Shown: positions 43,820 through 53,124 of the stretch, piece after piece
How positions within the stretch are numbered: position 1 is the first letter of the stretch
Layout: each line of letters opens with the position of its first letter
Assembly: GCF_026191635.1 (NCBI RefSeq)
Contig: NZ_JAKRRW010000002.1
Span: 186,001-250,000, forward strand
Source: Photobacterium obscurum
Lineage (GTDB): Bacteria; Pseudomonadota; Gammaproteobacteria; Enterobacterales; Vibrionaceae
Direction: 5' to 3'
DNA length: 64,000 bases
Position numbers and translations under genes: made by a program
Notes under the pieces: model-generated
What the model was told of the DNA's origin: nothing
Databases searched by the model: none
The model's input: the letters and a program-made list of their open reading frames with translations, nothing else

Positions 43820-44716
43820 GTGAACGTGAACAAGATTAAAAAGTTATTCGTCATCGCGCTTAACGTCCTGATCATTGGTGGCGCTGTTTATTTTGGGTAC
43901 CAAAAGTATGAAGAATACTTCAATAATCCCTGGACCCGGAACGGTCAAGTTCGGGCCAACGTGATCAAGGTTGCTCCGAGAGTGTCCGGCCCGGTTGTCC
44001 ATGTGGCGGTAAATGATAACCAATTTGTTCGCAAAGGTGATTTACTGTTTCAAATTGATCCAAGCACCTATGAAGTGTCACTTGCTCAGGCAGAAGCCTC
44101 GTTGGAGCGAGATGTGATTAGTTCGCGTGGTAAGAAAATTGAATATGACCGCTTGCTAGATATAAGAGCCAGGGATAAGGGGGCGGTTTCGCATAAAGAT
44201 CTTGTTCGACGACAGATAGCCTATCAGGAGTCGTTGCTGAAAATTAAAGTCTCAGAGCAGCAATTAAAAGCCGCGAAACTGAATTTGGCATTCACAAAAG
44301 TAGTCGCCTCCGTCGACGGCTATGTCTCGAACCTTGATATTAAGGAAGGGACTCAGGCCGTTGCTAATCAGCCGCTGGTTGCTTTGGTTGATGTTACCAG
44401 TTTCTGGGTTTTTGGCTATTTCCGCGAAAGCCAGTTAGAGAGCATCAGTATTGGTAATCCGGCGAGGGTAACCTTAATGGCTTATCCCGAGCAACCCATT
44501 GATGCGGTAGTTGATTCATTGGGGTGGGGGATCGCTCCGAAAGACGGCAGCGTTGGCTACAATTTACTGCCGAATGTTAACCCGGTATTTCAGTGGATCC
44601 GGCTAGCGCAGCGTATACCGGTACGTATTGCACTTAAGCAATTACCGGAAGGTGTTGATCTGAGATTTGGCCTGACGGCTTCTATTATGGTTATGCAGGA
44701 TGATACAAAAAAATAA
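43820..44716 (+). CDS. HlyD-family periplasmic adaptor (AaeA-like)
   Basis: A 298-residue membrane-fusion protein. One N-terminal helix (about residues 8-27) anchors it. The lipoyl half-motifs are NGQVRANVIKVAPRVSG (first) and VVASVDGYVSNLDIKEG (second), with a coiled-coil hairpin between (about residues 85-150). The C-terminal beta-barrel ends RFGLTASIMV. It should bridge the FUSC pump and the outer-membrane channel. The start is GTG two bases after the DUF1656 stop; there is no separate ribosome site, so it relies on coupling. Length matches AaeA-type adaptors (about 300). Confidence 0.9.
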   Translation: MNVNKIKKLFVIALNVLIIGGAVYFGYQKYEEYFNNPWTRNGQVRANVIKVAPRVSGPVVHVAVNDNQFVRKGDLLFQIDPSTYEVSLAQAEASLERDVISSRGKKIEYDRLLDIRARDKGAVSHKDLVRRQIAYQESLLKIKVSEQQLKAAKLNLAFTKVVASVDGYVSNLDIKEGTQAVANQPLVALVDVTSFWVFGYFRESQLESISIGNPARVTLMAYPEQPIDAVVDSLGWGIAPKDGSVGYNLLPNVNPVFQWIRLAQRIPVRIALKQLPEGVDLRFGLTASIMVMQDDTKK

Positions 44717-44766
44717 TGCCTTGTTTTGGCTGTGGCATTTTCTGTGTAGAGGGGTGAAGAGGACCT

Positions 44767-45438
44767 ATGGGTAAAAAAATCACAGAACAGAATAATTTTT
44801 ATTATCTGACCTTAGCACTGGTTATCTTATTGCTGTGCTCTTCTTTCGAACAGGTGTTAACCACCGGCTTCCTGGATTTCCTACTACAGGGGGTGACGGT
44901 ATTCACTTTTATTGTCTGTTTGTTGAGTCTCAAGTTTGACCAAAAATGGTTCCGCTTTTTGCTGGTGTTGGCGATTTGTTGGGCCGTGGTATCAGTTATC
45001 CAGCGAGTGTTAGGGATTAAAGAGGCTGATATTGTCGCTCTGACTTTAATGTTTACTTTCTATTTGGGGACTTTTTTATCTATCGTCCGTCAGATATTGA
45101 TGACGGGGAGCATTGATAGCAATAAGGTTGTCGGTTCGCTGGCTTTGTTTTTACTGCTGGGATTAATGTGGGCAATTGCCTATTTAATGATCCTCGAATT
45201 CTCGGCGGAAGCTTTCACCGGAATGACTCAGCTACCTTGGGCCGACAATTATGGTAAAGCGACCTATTTCAGTTTTGTTACCCTAACGACGCTTGGTTAC
45301 GGTGACATAAGCCCGATTTCACCGGTTGCCCAAGTTATTGTGTATTTGGAAGCAATAGCGGGTGTGTTCTATATGGCTATCGTAGTGGCCAGTCTGGTTG
45401 GCGCCAGCCAAAGTAATCAGGAAAAGAGCGATGGATAA
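44767..45438 (+). CDS. Potassium-channel-like membrane protein (two-pore-helix type)
   Basis: A 223-residue inner-membrane protein with about six hydrophobic segments. The last pair brackets the selectivity filter TTLGYGD in FSFVTLTTLGYGDISP, the K+-channel signature (Ion_trans_2 type). The first four segments form a voltage-sensor-like block, but I see no regularly spaced Arg series. GAGGAC precedes the ATG. It lies 50 bases after the HlyD gene and overlaps the next gene by eight bases, which suggests co-transcription with the exporter. Gating and role in the operon are unknown. Confidence 0.82.
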   Translation: MGKKITEQNNFYYLTLALVILLLCSSFEQVLTTGFLDFLLQGVTVFTFIVCLLSLKFDQKWFRFLLVLAICWAVVSVIQRVLGIKEADIVALTLMFTFYLGTFLSIVRQILMTGSIDSNKVVGSLALFLLLGLMWAIAYLMILEFSAEAFTGMTQLPWADNYGKATYFSFVTLTTLGYGDISPISPVAQVIVYLEAIAGVFYMAIVVASLVGASQSNQEKSDG

Positions 45439-46567
45439 ACAACTCGAAAAACGTCAAAGCAATATATTTGTTAGTAATATGGTTGAGTCTGCAATTAGGA
45501 TTGGGTTGCTATTTGTCTTGATTGTTTGGACTTATGACATTATTAAGCCTTTTATTATTCCAGTACTCTGGGGGGCTATTATTGCTGTCGCACTTATGCC
45601 TCTGACGATAAAACTGGCAGCGTTACTTAATGGCAGGCGCGGTTGGGCTGCTACTATATTGGCCCTGTTAGGTGTTGCCTTGCTGGTCACTCCCTTTGTG
45701 ATGGTATCAGGCTCAATCATTGACGCCGCTACAAGCTTGACTGATGTCTTGCAACAGGGTGACGTAAAAATCCCTGGGCCAACACAGCGCGTTGCTGATA
45801 TTCCTTTGATCGGAGGCCAACTTTATGAAGTCTGGGCCTTGTTTGCCTCAAACCTGGAGGCTGCAGTTGCTCGTTATTTGCCTGAAATAAAAGCCGCTGT
45901 GGGTGCCGCGGCAGGTATCTTGGGCAGCAGTCTTGCTACTTTGGTCATGTTCATTATTTCATTACTAATAGCGGCAGGCTTTATGACGCATGCTGAATCG
46001 ATGTCTAAAGCCGTCCAAACTCTCTCGGTCCGAGTTGTGGGCAAACATGGGGAAGAGTGGGCAAACCTGACAGCGGCAACGGTTCGCAGTGTATTGCTCG
46101 GGGTTGTTGGGGTGGCATTCATCCAGTCTATCTTGGTGGGGTCGGCTTTTTTTATTTTCGGTGTGCCGGCCGCAGAATTGTTAACATTTATCGTCTTTAT
46201 TTTTGGTATTGCGCAGCTACCAGCCACCTTGGTAGCGTTGCCGGTAGTTCTCTATGTATTTTCAGTTCAAGATACTACCCCGGCGACGATTTTTACGGTA
46301 TGGGTATTAATCGCAGGCTTGTCGGATAATTTTTTGAAGCCGTTACTGATGGGACGGGGAGTTTCTATCCCGATGCCGGTAATTTTATTCGGTGCCATAG
46401 GGGGGATGATCTCTGCGGGTATTATCGGCCTGTTTTTAGGGGCGGTAATTCTGGCAATTTGGTATGAATTGTTTACCACTTGGATAAAACTGGAACAGCA
46501 TGAGGCAACAGTAGAAGCGTCAGAAGAGAAACTGGCCCAAAGCACGCAATCTGAAAGTAATCAATGA
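45431..46567 (+). CDS. AI-2E family (TqsA/PerM-like) permease
   Basis: A 378-residue inner-membrane protein with about eight helices. The start is MDKQLEKRQS at 45431, overlapping the channel gene by eight bases. Helix 2 region FIIPVLWGAIIAVALMPLT, and the C-terminal DNFLKPLLMGRGVSIPMPVI followed by GAIGGMISAGIIGLFLG, are the conserved blocks of the AI-2E/DUF20 family. TqsA exports the quorum signal AI-2, but most members have other or unknown substrates, including sodium/proton antiport in some. Nothing here shows AI-2 transport. It closes the six-gene run, followed by a hairpin at 46666. Confidence 0.85.
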   Translation: MDKQLEKRQSNIFVSNMVESAIRIGLLFVLIVWTYDIIKPFIIPVLWGAIIAVALMPLTIKLAALLNGRRGWAATILALLGVALLVTPFVMVSGSIIDAATSLTDVLQQGDVKIPGPTQRVADIPLIGGQLYEVWALFASNLEAAVARYLPEIKAAVGAAAGILGSSLATLVMFIISLLIAAGFMTHAESMSKAVQTLSVRVVGKHGEEWANLTAATVRSVLLGVVGVAFIQSILVGSAFFIFGVPAAELLTFIVFIFGIAQLPATLVALPVVLYVFSVQDTTPATIFTVWVLIAGLSDNFLKPLLMGRGVSIPMPVILFGAIGGMISAGIIGLFLGAVILAIWYELFTTWIKLEQHEATVEASEEKLAQSTQSESNQ

Positions 46568-46665
46568 TTGGATAAGCATTATGGCCAGGGCTCCGAAATA
46601 GGTACTGAACATTAGAGGCAATTAGGATGGTAAAGTGAACAATAGCCTTGTTTGGGGCAGCTTCA

Positions 46666-46689
46666 AAGCCACTCGTTTTCGAGTGGCTT
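46666..46689 (+). terminator. Hairpin after the efflux operon
   Basis: AAGCCACTCG / CGAGTGGCTT is a 10-bp perfect stem with a TTTT loop, 99 bases past the last stop. It is followed by ATTACTG rather than a long T-tract. It also faces the end of the minus-strand atu-like operon. Confidence 0.6.
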
Positions 46690-46747
46690 ATTACTGTCGG
46701 TACCGAAGGTTATGGAGCGATGCAATTTAAGCAATATCAATTTCATC

Positions 46748-48538
46748 TTATAAAAGCAGGGATGCCGGCACCGATATGGTTATCGAAAGCAGCATCTGGC
46801 CCAATGCCTTACCCTGAGAATCCACCAATAATGAAGCGGTACCTCCTCCGCCCAAGGCCTCAGTCATCAGGAAGTTGAACCCATTCACGCCGGGAACATC
46901 AAAGCGCTCTACTTGACCTTTGACGGTGTGGGCGAAGTAGCCGGCCACAGCGTCGGCAGTTAGCTGTTCATAGAGGTACGGCAAATACTCCGGTTTGCGC
47001 GCAATAATGCCAATGTTGGCGTTGTTGCCCTTGTCTCCGCTGCGCGCATAGGCCAGTGTTTCCAGAGGGACGTCAATTAATACCTCACTTGGGGCTGTAG
47101 CATCTAAGGCATAATGTATGCCCAAGGCCATGTCGGAGGTTTCGTCCTTGTCGTAGCATTTCTCGATAATCACCTCGGTGCCAAGCTGAACCTTAACGGG
47201 TACCTGACTTTTCTGGATCAAGCAGGAGTGAACGCGCATTAGCGGGGAGGGGCGCGCCCGGCCAGCGCCAAACCCGGCTAAGCCCGGTGCTGCCGAGGTG
47301 GCGAGGTAGGCCATCTCTTGGGAAGCAAACTGCAGTGCCTCGCGACTGTTATGGTGCAGCCCGCATTTCCCTATCACCTCGCGGGTGTTTTGTACGCGGC
47401 TGTGTGGGCCGTAAGTGGCTTCGGCACCGATGATCTCGATGCTGACCTCGCGGTAATCCTCCCAGCCTTTTTTTTCAAAGACATCACGGGTTCGCTTTAC
47501 CCAAGCTTCCAGGCTGGTACGGGCTTTGTCCGCACAACGCAGACCTCCCATAAAGAAAGTACCGATCAGGCGATAGCCATCTACATAGGTTGCACAGACT
47601 TTATACTGCTCTCCCGGAGCGCGTCCGACGGCACCTCTTACGTGGACCCTGTCCTTGCCTAGCTGTTTCAGTTTTACATTGCTGAAGTCACAGGCCACAT
47701 CCGGCAGCAAGTAGTTGGCCGGATCGCCGATTTCATACAGGATCTGCTCTGCCACGGTGCCAATACTGACTAGCCCGCCGGTACCTTGCGGGATTTCAAT
47801 GACAAAGCTGCCATCGGCACTGATTTCGGCAATGGGGTAGCTCATATTGGAAAAGTCGGGCACCAGGTGCCAGTCTGTAAAGTTGCCGCCTGTACACTGA
47901 GCGCCGCACTCAATCACATGCCCTGCCAGAGCCCCTTGCGCCAACCGGTTATAGGCGGCGTGCTGCCAGCCAAACTCATGCATCAGCGGCCCGAGTACCA
48001 CGGCGCTGTCAACGATACGGCCTGTCACCACAATATCGGCGCCTGCCGCCAAGGCATCGGCAATCGGTTTGGCCCCAAGGTAGGCGTTCATGCTGGCTAG
48101 TTTGTTTGGAAGCGGTGCGCCGGTTTGCATCTCGGGCATGTCACCCGTCGCGAGTGCAGTGCTGCGTGGCAGCAGATCATCACCATAGACACCGGCAACC
48201 TTTAAGTCGAGTTGCAAAATATCACAGAGTTTTTCCAGCGCGGCAATACAGCCAGGTACATTGACGCCACCGGCATTGGCCACCACTTTGATACCTTGTC
48301 TGGCGCAGTCTGTGAGGACATCTTTCATCGCAACGGTGACAAAATCCACCGCATAGCCCAACTGTTCGTCTTTGGCTTTAGCGCGGGAGAGGATAGCCAT
48401 GGTCACTTCAGCCAGATAATCGAAAACCAGGTAATCGATATTCCCTTTTTCCACTAGCTGACGAGCTGACAGTTGGCTGTCGCCGTAAAAGGCCGAGGCA
48501 CAGCCAATACGTACTTTCTTATCTTTATCATTGATCAT
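46748..48538 (-). CDS. AtuA-like protein (DUF1446, acyclic terpene utilisation family)
   Basis: A 596-residue protein of the AtuA/DUF1446 family. It opens VRIGCASAFYGDSQLSARQL, followed by YLVFDYLAEVTMAIL, then VVANAGGVN and VTGRIVDSAVVLGPLMHEFG, all typical. The C-terminus has YARSGDKGNNANIGI, the AtuA C-terminal domain. In Pseudomonas, AtuA is needed for growth on citronellol/citronellate, but its reaction is not settled. It is the last gene of the minus-strand operon and its ATG overlaps the carboxylase alpha stop by four bases (ATGA). AtuA-like genes also occur in some propionate- or leucine-type clusters, so the terpene link needs the whole set. Confidence 0.85.
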   Translation of the reverse strand: MINDKDKKVRIGCASAFYGDSQLSARQLVEKGNIDYLVFDYLAEVTMAILSRAKAKDEQLGYAVDFVTVAMKDVLTDCARQGIKVVANAGGVNVPGCIAALEKLCDILQLDLKVAGVYGDDLLPRSTALATGDMPEMQTGAPLPNKLASMNAYLGAKPIADALAAGADIVVTGRIVDSAVVLGPLMHEFGWQHAAYNRLAQGALAGHVIECGAQCTGGNFTDWHLVPDFSNMSYPIAEISADGSFVIEIPQGTGGLVSIGTVAEQILYEIGDPANYLLPDVACDFSNVKLKQLGKDRVHVRGAVGRAPGEQYKVCATYVDGYRLIGTFFMGGLRCADKARTSLEAWVKRTRDVFEKKGWEDYREVSIEIIGAEATYGPHSRVQNTREVIGKCGLHHNSREALQFASQEMAYLATSAAPGLAGFGAGRARPSPLMRVHSCLIQKSQVPVKVQLGTEVIIEKCYDKDETSDMALGIHYALDATAPSEVLIDVPLETLAYARSGDKGNNANIGIIARKPEYLPYLYEQLTADAVAGYFAHTVKGQVERFDVPGVNGFNFLMTEALGGGGTASLLVDSQGKALGQMLLSITISVPASLLL

Positions 48539-50535
48539 GATGATACCTCTTCAGCGTCACAGCGTACTGTGGCCAGCAATTGTTTGGATCTGACCTGTTG
48601 CCCTGGCTGGCAGGTGATGGCTGTTACCACGCCACTGATATCCGCCTTGAGCGGATGTTCCATCTTCATCGCTTCCAATACGACCAGAGTTTGTCCTGCT
48701 TTTACGCTATCGCCGTTTTTTACCGGTACATCAACGATGATGCCGTCCATAGAAGCGAGGATTTGGCCGCTGCCGACACCGCCAGCAGTTGCCGCGGGCT
48801 TATGGGTGATATCCTCAAAAATAAAGTGGCCGCTGCCGTCATCGAGATAGAGCGTCTTGTCATCGAAGGCAAAGTGCAGGGTCTCACGTACTCCGTCGTC
48901 AACGAGTATGCAGTAAGGGTTGTCAGAGCGAACCCACTCCAATACCAGCTCTTCATCGCCGACAGTCAAGTGATAATAGTGCCCTTTCTTCTCTAGGCTC
49001 CTTCTCTCCAGAGAGACAGAATGGGATTGGCCACCACATTCTAGTTGGTAAACATAGCGCTGCGAGGTTATGCCGCCCCAGCTCAGTTCTCCGGGACTAG
49101 CCGCAATGCCCTTATGAAAATACAGCAGGGCTGCCTTGGCTAGTGTTTTGGTCGACGGCGCTTTCTGGATCATGCTGGGATCGGTGGTAAAGTGACGTTC
49201 GATAAAGGCGGTGGTGGCTTCACCGGCTGCATAGACAGGGTGTTGTAAGATATTTTGCAGAAATAGCTTGTTGTTATTCACGCCCAGCAACTGGGTGTCT
49301 TGCAGGGCAGATGCCAGCCGGCGGATCGCTTCGTCCCGGTTATCACCATATGTAATTAACTTTGCGAGCAGCGGATCGTAGTAAGGGGATATCTCTTGCT
49401 CCGTTTGGATTCCATGATCGATACGGACGCCGTGCCGCACAGGAACATGCCAAAGGCGGACCTGGCCTGTCTGGGGGATAAAATCTTGGCGTGGGTCTTC
49501 GGCATATAGACGTACTTCCAGCGCATGGCCAGTCAGTGTGATTTGCGCCTGAGTCAATGGCAGGGCTTCACCGGCTGCGACTTTAAGCTGCCAGGCTACC
49601 AGATCCAGTCCGGTGATCAGCTCCGTCACGGGGTGTTCAACCTGCAAGCGGGTGTTCATTTCCAGGAAGAAGAAATTCTTGTCTTTATCGACCAGGAACT
49701 CCACCGTACCGGCTCCCAGATAGTGGCAGGATTTAGCGGCGTTTACTGCGGCTTCGCCCATCCGTAGGCGTAGGCTGTCGTCTACGAAAGGGGAGGGGGC
49801 CTCTTCGACGACCTTCTGATGGCGTCGCTGGATAGAACAATCACGCTCACCCAGATAGACGGCATTACCATGGGCATCGGCGAAGATCTGGATCTCGATA
49901 TGACGCGGTTCAATCAGCGCGCGTTCAAGGATCAGCTCTCCGCTCCCAAATGCACTTTCCGCTTCAGAGCGTGCCGTAGCGATCTGCTCGGCCAGCTCAC
50001 CCTCTTTCGATACCAGACGCATACCGCGGCCACCGCCACCGGCTGATGCTTTCACCATTAGCGGAAAACCAATTTCCAGCGCATTGGCAATTAGTGCCTC
50101 ATCAGATTGTTCAGAGCCCTGATAACCGGGTATACATGGTACATCAGCTGCCATCATGGCAATTTTTGACTGACGTTTACTGCCCATCAATTCAATCGCA
50201 CTGGCATAAGGGCCGATGAAGATAATGCCATCAGCTTCACATGCCCTGGCAAATCCGGCGTTTTCCGACAGGAAACCATAACCGGGGTGGATCGCATCAG
50301 CCCCTGTCTTTCGGGCTGCGTCCAGGATCTTGTCTGTTGCCAGGTAAGATTCAGCCACTGTTGCTGCGCCTATGTGTACAGCTTGATCTGCTTCGCTCAC
50401 ATGAAGGGCATTTTCATCAGCGTCACTGTAGACAGCAACGGTACGGAAGCCGAGATCACGGGCTGTGCGGATGATCCGTACAGCAATCTCTCCGCGGTTG
50501 GCAATCAGAATTTTATTGATGGGTTTTGTACTCAT
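48535..50535 (-). CDS. Biotin-dependent acyl-CoA carboxylase, alpha subunit (AtuF/LiuD-like)
   Basis: A 666-residue subunit with biotin carboxylase and biotin carrier parts. The N-terminus is KILIANRGEIAVRIIRTA; the ATP-grasp loop is KASAGGGGRGMR; EMNTRLQVEHPVTE lies in the catalytic core. The carrier end is VLEAMKMEHPL with biotinyl Lys624. It uses ATP and bicarbonate to load biotin, and the beta subunit then carboxylates the acyl-CoA. Length matches geranyl-CoA and methylcrotonyl-CoA carboxylase alpha subunits (about 660). GGAGAG lies before the start. It lies 48 bases after the hydratase gene and overlaps the AtuA-like gene. Confidence 0.9.
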   Translation of the reverse strand: MSTKPINKILIANRGEIAVRIIRTARDLGFRTVAVYSDADENALHVSEADQAVHIGAATVAESYLATDKILDAARKTGADAIHPGYGFLSENAGFARACEADGIIFIGPYASAIELMGSKRQSKIAMMAADVPCIPGYQGSEQSDEALIANALEIGFPLMVKASAGGGGRGMRLVSKEGELAEQIATARSEAESAFGSGELILERALIEPRHIEIQIFADAHGNAVYLGERDCSIQRRHQKVVEEAPSPFVDDSLRLRMGEAAVNAAKSCHYLGAGTVEFLVDKDKNFFFLEMNTRLQVEHPVTELITGLDLVAWQLKVAAGEALPLTQAQITLTGHALEVRLYAEDPRQDFIPQTGQVRLWHVPVRHGVRIDHGIQTEQEISPYYDPLLAKLITYGDNRDEAIRRLASALQDTQLLGVNNNKLFLQNILQHPVYAAGEATTAFIERHFTTDPSMIQKAPSTKTLAKAALLYFHKGIAASPGELSWGGITSQRYVYQLECGGQSHSVSLERRSLEKKGHYYHLTVGDEELVLEWVRSDNPYCILVDDGVRETLHFAFDDKTLYLDDGSGHFIFEDITHKPAATAGGVGSGQILASMDGIIVDVPVKNGDSVKAGQTLVVLEAMKMEHPLKADISGVVTAITCQPGQQVRSKQLLATVRCDAEEVSS

Positions 50536-50583
50536 GGGTATGGCTCTCCATGTCCTATATCACAGGCAATATGTTTCAATAAG

Positions 50584-51396
50584 CTATAGCGTCCAATGGG
50601 GTTTTCGTTTTTCCATAAAGGCTTTGGTGCCTTCTTGCCCCTCTGAACTTTGCAATGCGGCTGAAAACATATCTGCAGCGCTATCTAGCAGCATTTCGAT
50701 CTCAACGCTGCCAACCTGCAGCATCAATGCTTTGGTATTGGCGTTGGCTTCTGGCGCACAGCGCTTTACATGCTTTAAGACATCTTCGAGTTGCGCCTGC
50801 ATCTCGTCTTCCGAGTATGTGAGGTAATGAGCGAGACCCAATTCACGGGCGGCTTCACCGTCAATACGCTCGCCGAGTAATGCCAGACGGCGGGCCTGGG
50901 TGAGACCAATTCGGGATACCACAAAAGGAGCGATTTGTGCCGGGATAATGCCAAGGCTGGTTTCCGGCATTGAGAACCTGGCATGTTTATCCGTAATTGC
51001 CACATCGGAGATGCATGCCAGACCCAGACCTCCACCCAAGACAGCTCCTTCGAGCAGGGTAACAACTACCTGGGGAGCCTTGTTCACTAATGTGATCATA
51101 TGGCCAAAAAGGCGGCTGAAATGCCAGGCGGCCTGTTCAGCAGATATAAGATTGCCGTTAGCATCACATTCGGTGCTATTCATGTCCGAGATATCGCCGC
51201 CCGCACAGAAGTTGCCTCCGGTACCTCGCAATACCACGACACGAATGCTGCGATCATCGCTGATCGACTCAAATACACTCATGATCTCTTTGACTAACCC
51301 AGCATTCATCGCATTGCGCTTGTGGGGACGGTTTAAGGTGAGGGTAAGCACACCATCGCTATTTTCCAGCAGGATCTCTTGGCATTCAGGGAGCAT
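50584..51396 (-). CDS. Enoyl-CoA hydratase/isomerase (AtuE/LiuC-like)
   Basis: A 270-residue crotonase-fold enzyme. The first oxyanion element is NFCAGGDISDM; the second is LEGAVLGGGLGLACISDVAI. The C-terminal helices are usual. In the Atu pathway this position is isohexenyl-glutaconyl-CoA hydratase, and in the Liu pathway methylglutaconyl-CoA hydratase; either adds water to the product of the carboxylase. AAGGAA seven bases before the ATG at 51396 fixes the start; the frame is open seven codons further. It lies between the beta and alpha carboxylase genes, 23 and 48 bases from them, an arrangement shared by liu clusters. Confidence 0.88.
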   Translation of the reverse strand: MLPECQEILLENSDGVLTLTLNRPHKRNAMNAGLVKEIMSVFESISDDRSIRVVVLRGTGGNFCAGGDISDMNSTECDANGNLISAEQAAWHFSRLFGHMITLVNKAPQVVVTLLEGAVLGGGLGLACISDVAITDKHARFSMPETSLGIIPAQIAPFVVSRIGLTQARRLALLGERIDGEAARELGLAHYLTYSEDEMQAQLEDVLKHVKRCAPEANANTKALMLQVGSVEIEMLLDSAADMFSAALQSSEGQEGTKAFMEKRKPHWTL

Positions 51397-51419
51397 GTTT
51401 TGGTTCCTTATAAACAAGC

Positions 51420-53033
51420 TTATAAACGAGCAATTCCGAAGGTATTGGTATTGACGGTACGCATTTCGGCTTCTCGGCAGACGCTCAGCACAAATGCCAC
51501 CACAGCACGGGTATCCCTCGGATCAATGATCCCGTCATCCCATAACCGTGCTGTGTTGGCCAGTGCATGTGACTTGGCTTCCATCGTATCGACCGTGTCC
51601 TTTTCCAGCGCATCCAGCAGTGATTCGTTCACTTGCCCCGAGCGTTTCATTTTGGCTTCAGCGACTGTGCGCAGTACACTGCCGGCCTGCGTGGGGCCCA
51701 TCACAGAAACGACGCTGCGGGGCCAGGCAAATATAAATCGGGGATCGATGCCACGGCCACTCATGGCGTAGTTGCCCGCGCCATAGGAGCCGCCGATCAC
51801 TATGCTGATACGGGGTACGCTGCAATTGGTGACTGCCTGGATCAGCTTGGCTCCGTGCTTGATAATGCCGGCTTGCTCTGCTTCGGTTCCTACCAGAAAG
51901 CCGGTGGTGTTGTGCAAGAACAGCAGTGGTGTTCCAGATTGTTCGCAGAGCTGGATAAATTGCCCGGCCTTGGCAGCACCCTTGGCAGTGATGGGGGCGT
52001 TGTTTCCAATCACGCCGCATGCCCGGGCTTCAATCTCTATGTGGCCGCATATCGTACCCATGTCATAGTCGGGCTTGAACTCGAGAAAGTCTGAACCGTC
52101 TGCGATGCGGGCGATGATTTCGCGTACGTCATAAGGTGTTTTGGGATCTTCCGGCACAATCCCCAGCAATTCATCTGTAGGGTACAGTGGCGCTTTATAC
52201 TCAGGCTCTGTTTGTACGGGCATCTTGTTATTCCAGCCGAGCTTTTCCGTGATTTCGCGGCAAATTCGAATACCGTCAGCATCATTTTCGGCTAGGTAAT
52301 CAGCGGTGCCCGCAACTTCGCCGTGCATTTGGGCCCCCCCGATCTCTTCGTCGGTGGCAATTTCTCCGGTAGCGGCTTTTAACAAGGGAGGGCCGGCCAG
52401 GTATACGGTCGACTGCTTGCGGATCATGATGACATAATCGGATAGACCGGGTTGATAAGCTCCGCCGGCGGTGGCGCCGCCGTGCACAACGGTGATCTGG
52501 GGAATTCCGGCAGCAGAGAGCCGGGCTTGTTGGGCAAAACCGGCACCCGAAAAGGCAAACCAGTCTCCTAATAGTTTCAGGTTGCCACCACCGCTCTGCG
52601 CCAAAACGATAACCGGCAACTTATTTTCCTGGGCTAGCTGCATCATACGACGACGCTTGTGGCTGCCCAGCTCAGTAATACTTCCGCCTTTGGTCAGGTA
52701 ATCATCCACCATGACAATACAGCGTACACCTGCAACATAACCTATCCCAGTGATACAACTGCCTCCTGCCGCAGAGCCATCCGTATCTTCTTCCTGCATG
52801 TAGCCGCATAATGTCGATAATTCCAAAAATGGCGTCGCGGCGTCGAGTAACTGAGCCAGGCGCTCACGGGGTGGGAGCAGGCCTTTTTTTATGTAACGAG
52901 GCGCCTTGGACTCGGCCGCCGCGATAACCTTCTGTTCAATTTCTCGAAACTCATCAACAGCCTTGCCCATGATCCGGGCATTATGGCGAAAGGCTTCAGA
53001 ATTTGTGTCAATCCGTGATTCAATGATGGCCAT
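51420..53033 (-). CDS. Acyl-CoA carboxylase, beta subunit (AtuC/LiuB-like)
   Basis: A 537-residue carboxyltransferase. Two crotonase-like halves carry SGGGNLKLLGDWFAFSGAGF (about 147-166), ATAGGAYQPGLSD, and FLAGPP-equivalent YLAGPPLLKAATGE in the N-half; NNAPITAKGAAKAGQFIQLC, LFLHNTTGFLVG and GGSYGAGNYAMSGRGIDPRF in the C-half. Where methylcrotonyl-CoA carboxylases have a GRIF(F/Y)NQA stretch, this protein has GAGFAQQA (163-170), with small residues. A Phe-to-Gly change in this area is reported to open the pocket for geranyl-CoA, so a geranyl-CoA-like or other long branched substrate is likelier than methylcrotonyl-CoA. That alignment is by eye. Confidence 0.88.
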   Translation of the reverse strand: MAIIESRIDTNSEAFRHNARIMGKAVDEFREIEQKVIAAAESKAPRYIKKGLLPPRERLAQLLDAATPFLELSTLCGYMQEEDTDGSAAGGSCITGIGYVAGVRCIVMVDDYLTKGGSITELGSHKRRRMMQLAQENKLPVIVLAQSGGGNLKLLGDWFAFSGAGFAQQARLSAAGIPQITVVHGGATAGGAYQPGLSDYVIMIRKQSTVYLAGPPLLKAATGEIATDEEIGGAQMHGEVAGTADYLAENDADGIRICREITEKLGWNNKMPVQTEPEYKAPLYPTDELLGIVPEDPKTPYDVREIIARIADGSDFLEFKPDYDMGTICGHIEIEARACGVIGNNAPITAKGAAKAGQFIQLCEQSGTPLLFLHNTTGFLVGTEAEQAGIIKHGAKLIQAVTNCSVPRISIVIGGSYGAGNYAMSGRGIDPRFIFAWPRSVVSVMGPTQAGSVLRTVAEAKMKRSGQVNESLLDALEKDTVDTMEAKSHALANTARLWDDGIIDPRDTRAVVAFVLSVCREAEMRTVNTNTFGIARL

Positions 53034-53124
53034 ACTTCCACCCTATCCGTAGTCAATGCGTCATTCCGTTCCTGAAATGACAAGTTGTGGGAGCTTTGCA
53101 ATTACGAAACTACCCGATACGTTA

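Noticed and set aside
45431-46567. Calling the AI-2E permease TqsA (AI-2 exporter)
   Set aside because: Family membership alone does not show AI-2 transport; context is an efflux operon with an ion channel.
47318-47662. Plus-strand frames antisense to the atu-like operon (also near 48473, 48580 and 51633)
   Set aside because: Long open frames are expected opposite GC-richer coding DNA; composition and lack of ribosome sites fit shadows.
46748-53033. Plain leucine/isovalerate (liu) operon
   Set aside because: The four core enzymes would fit, but AtuA and an AtuB-like SDR are added and the beta subunit has a GCC-like pocket stretch. It remains the main alternative.
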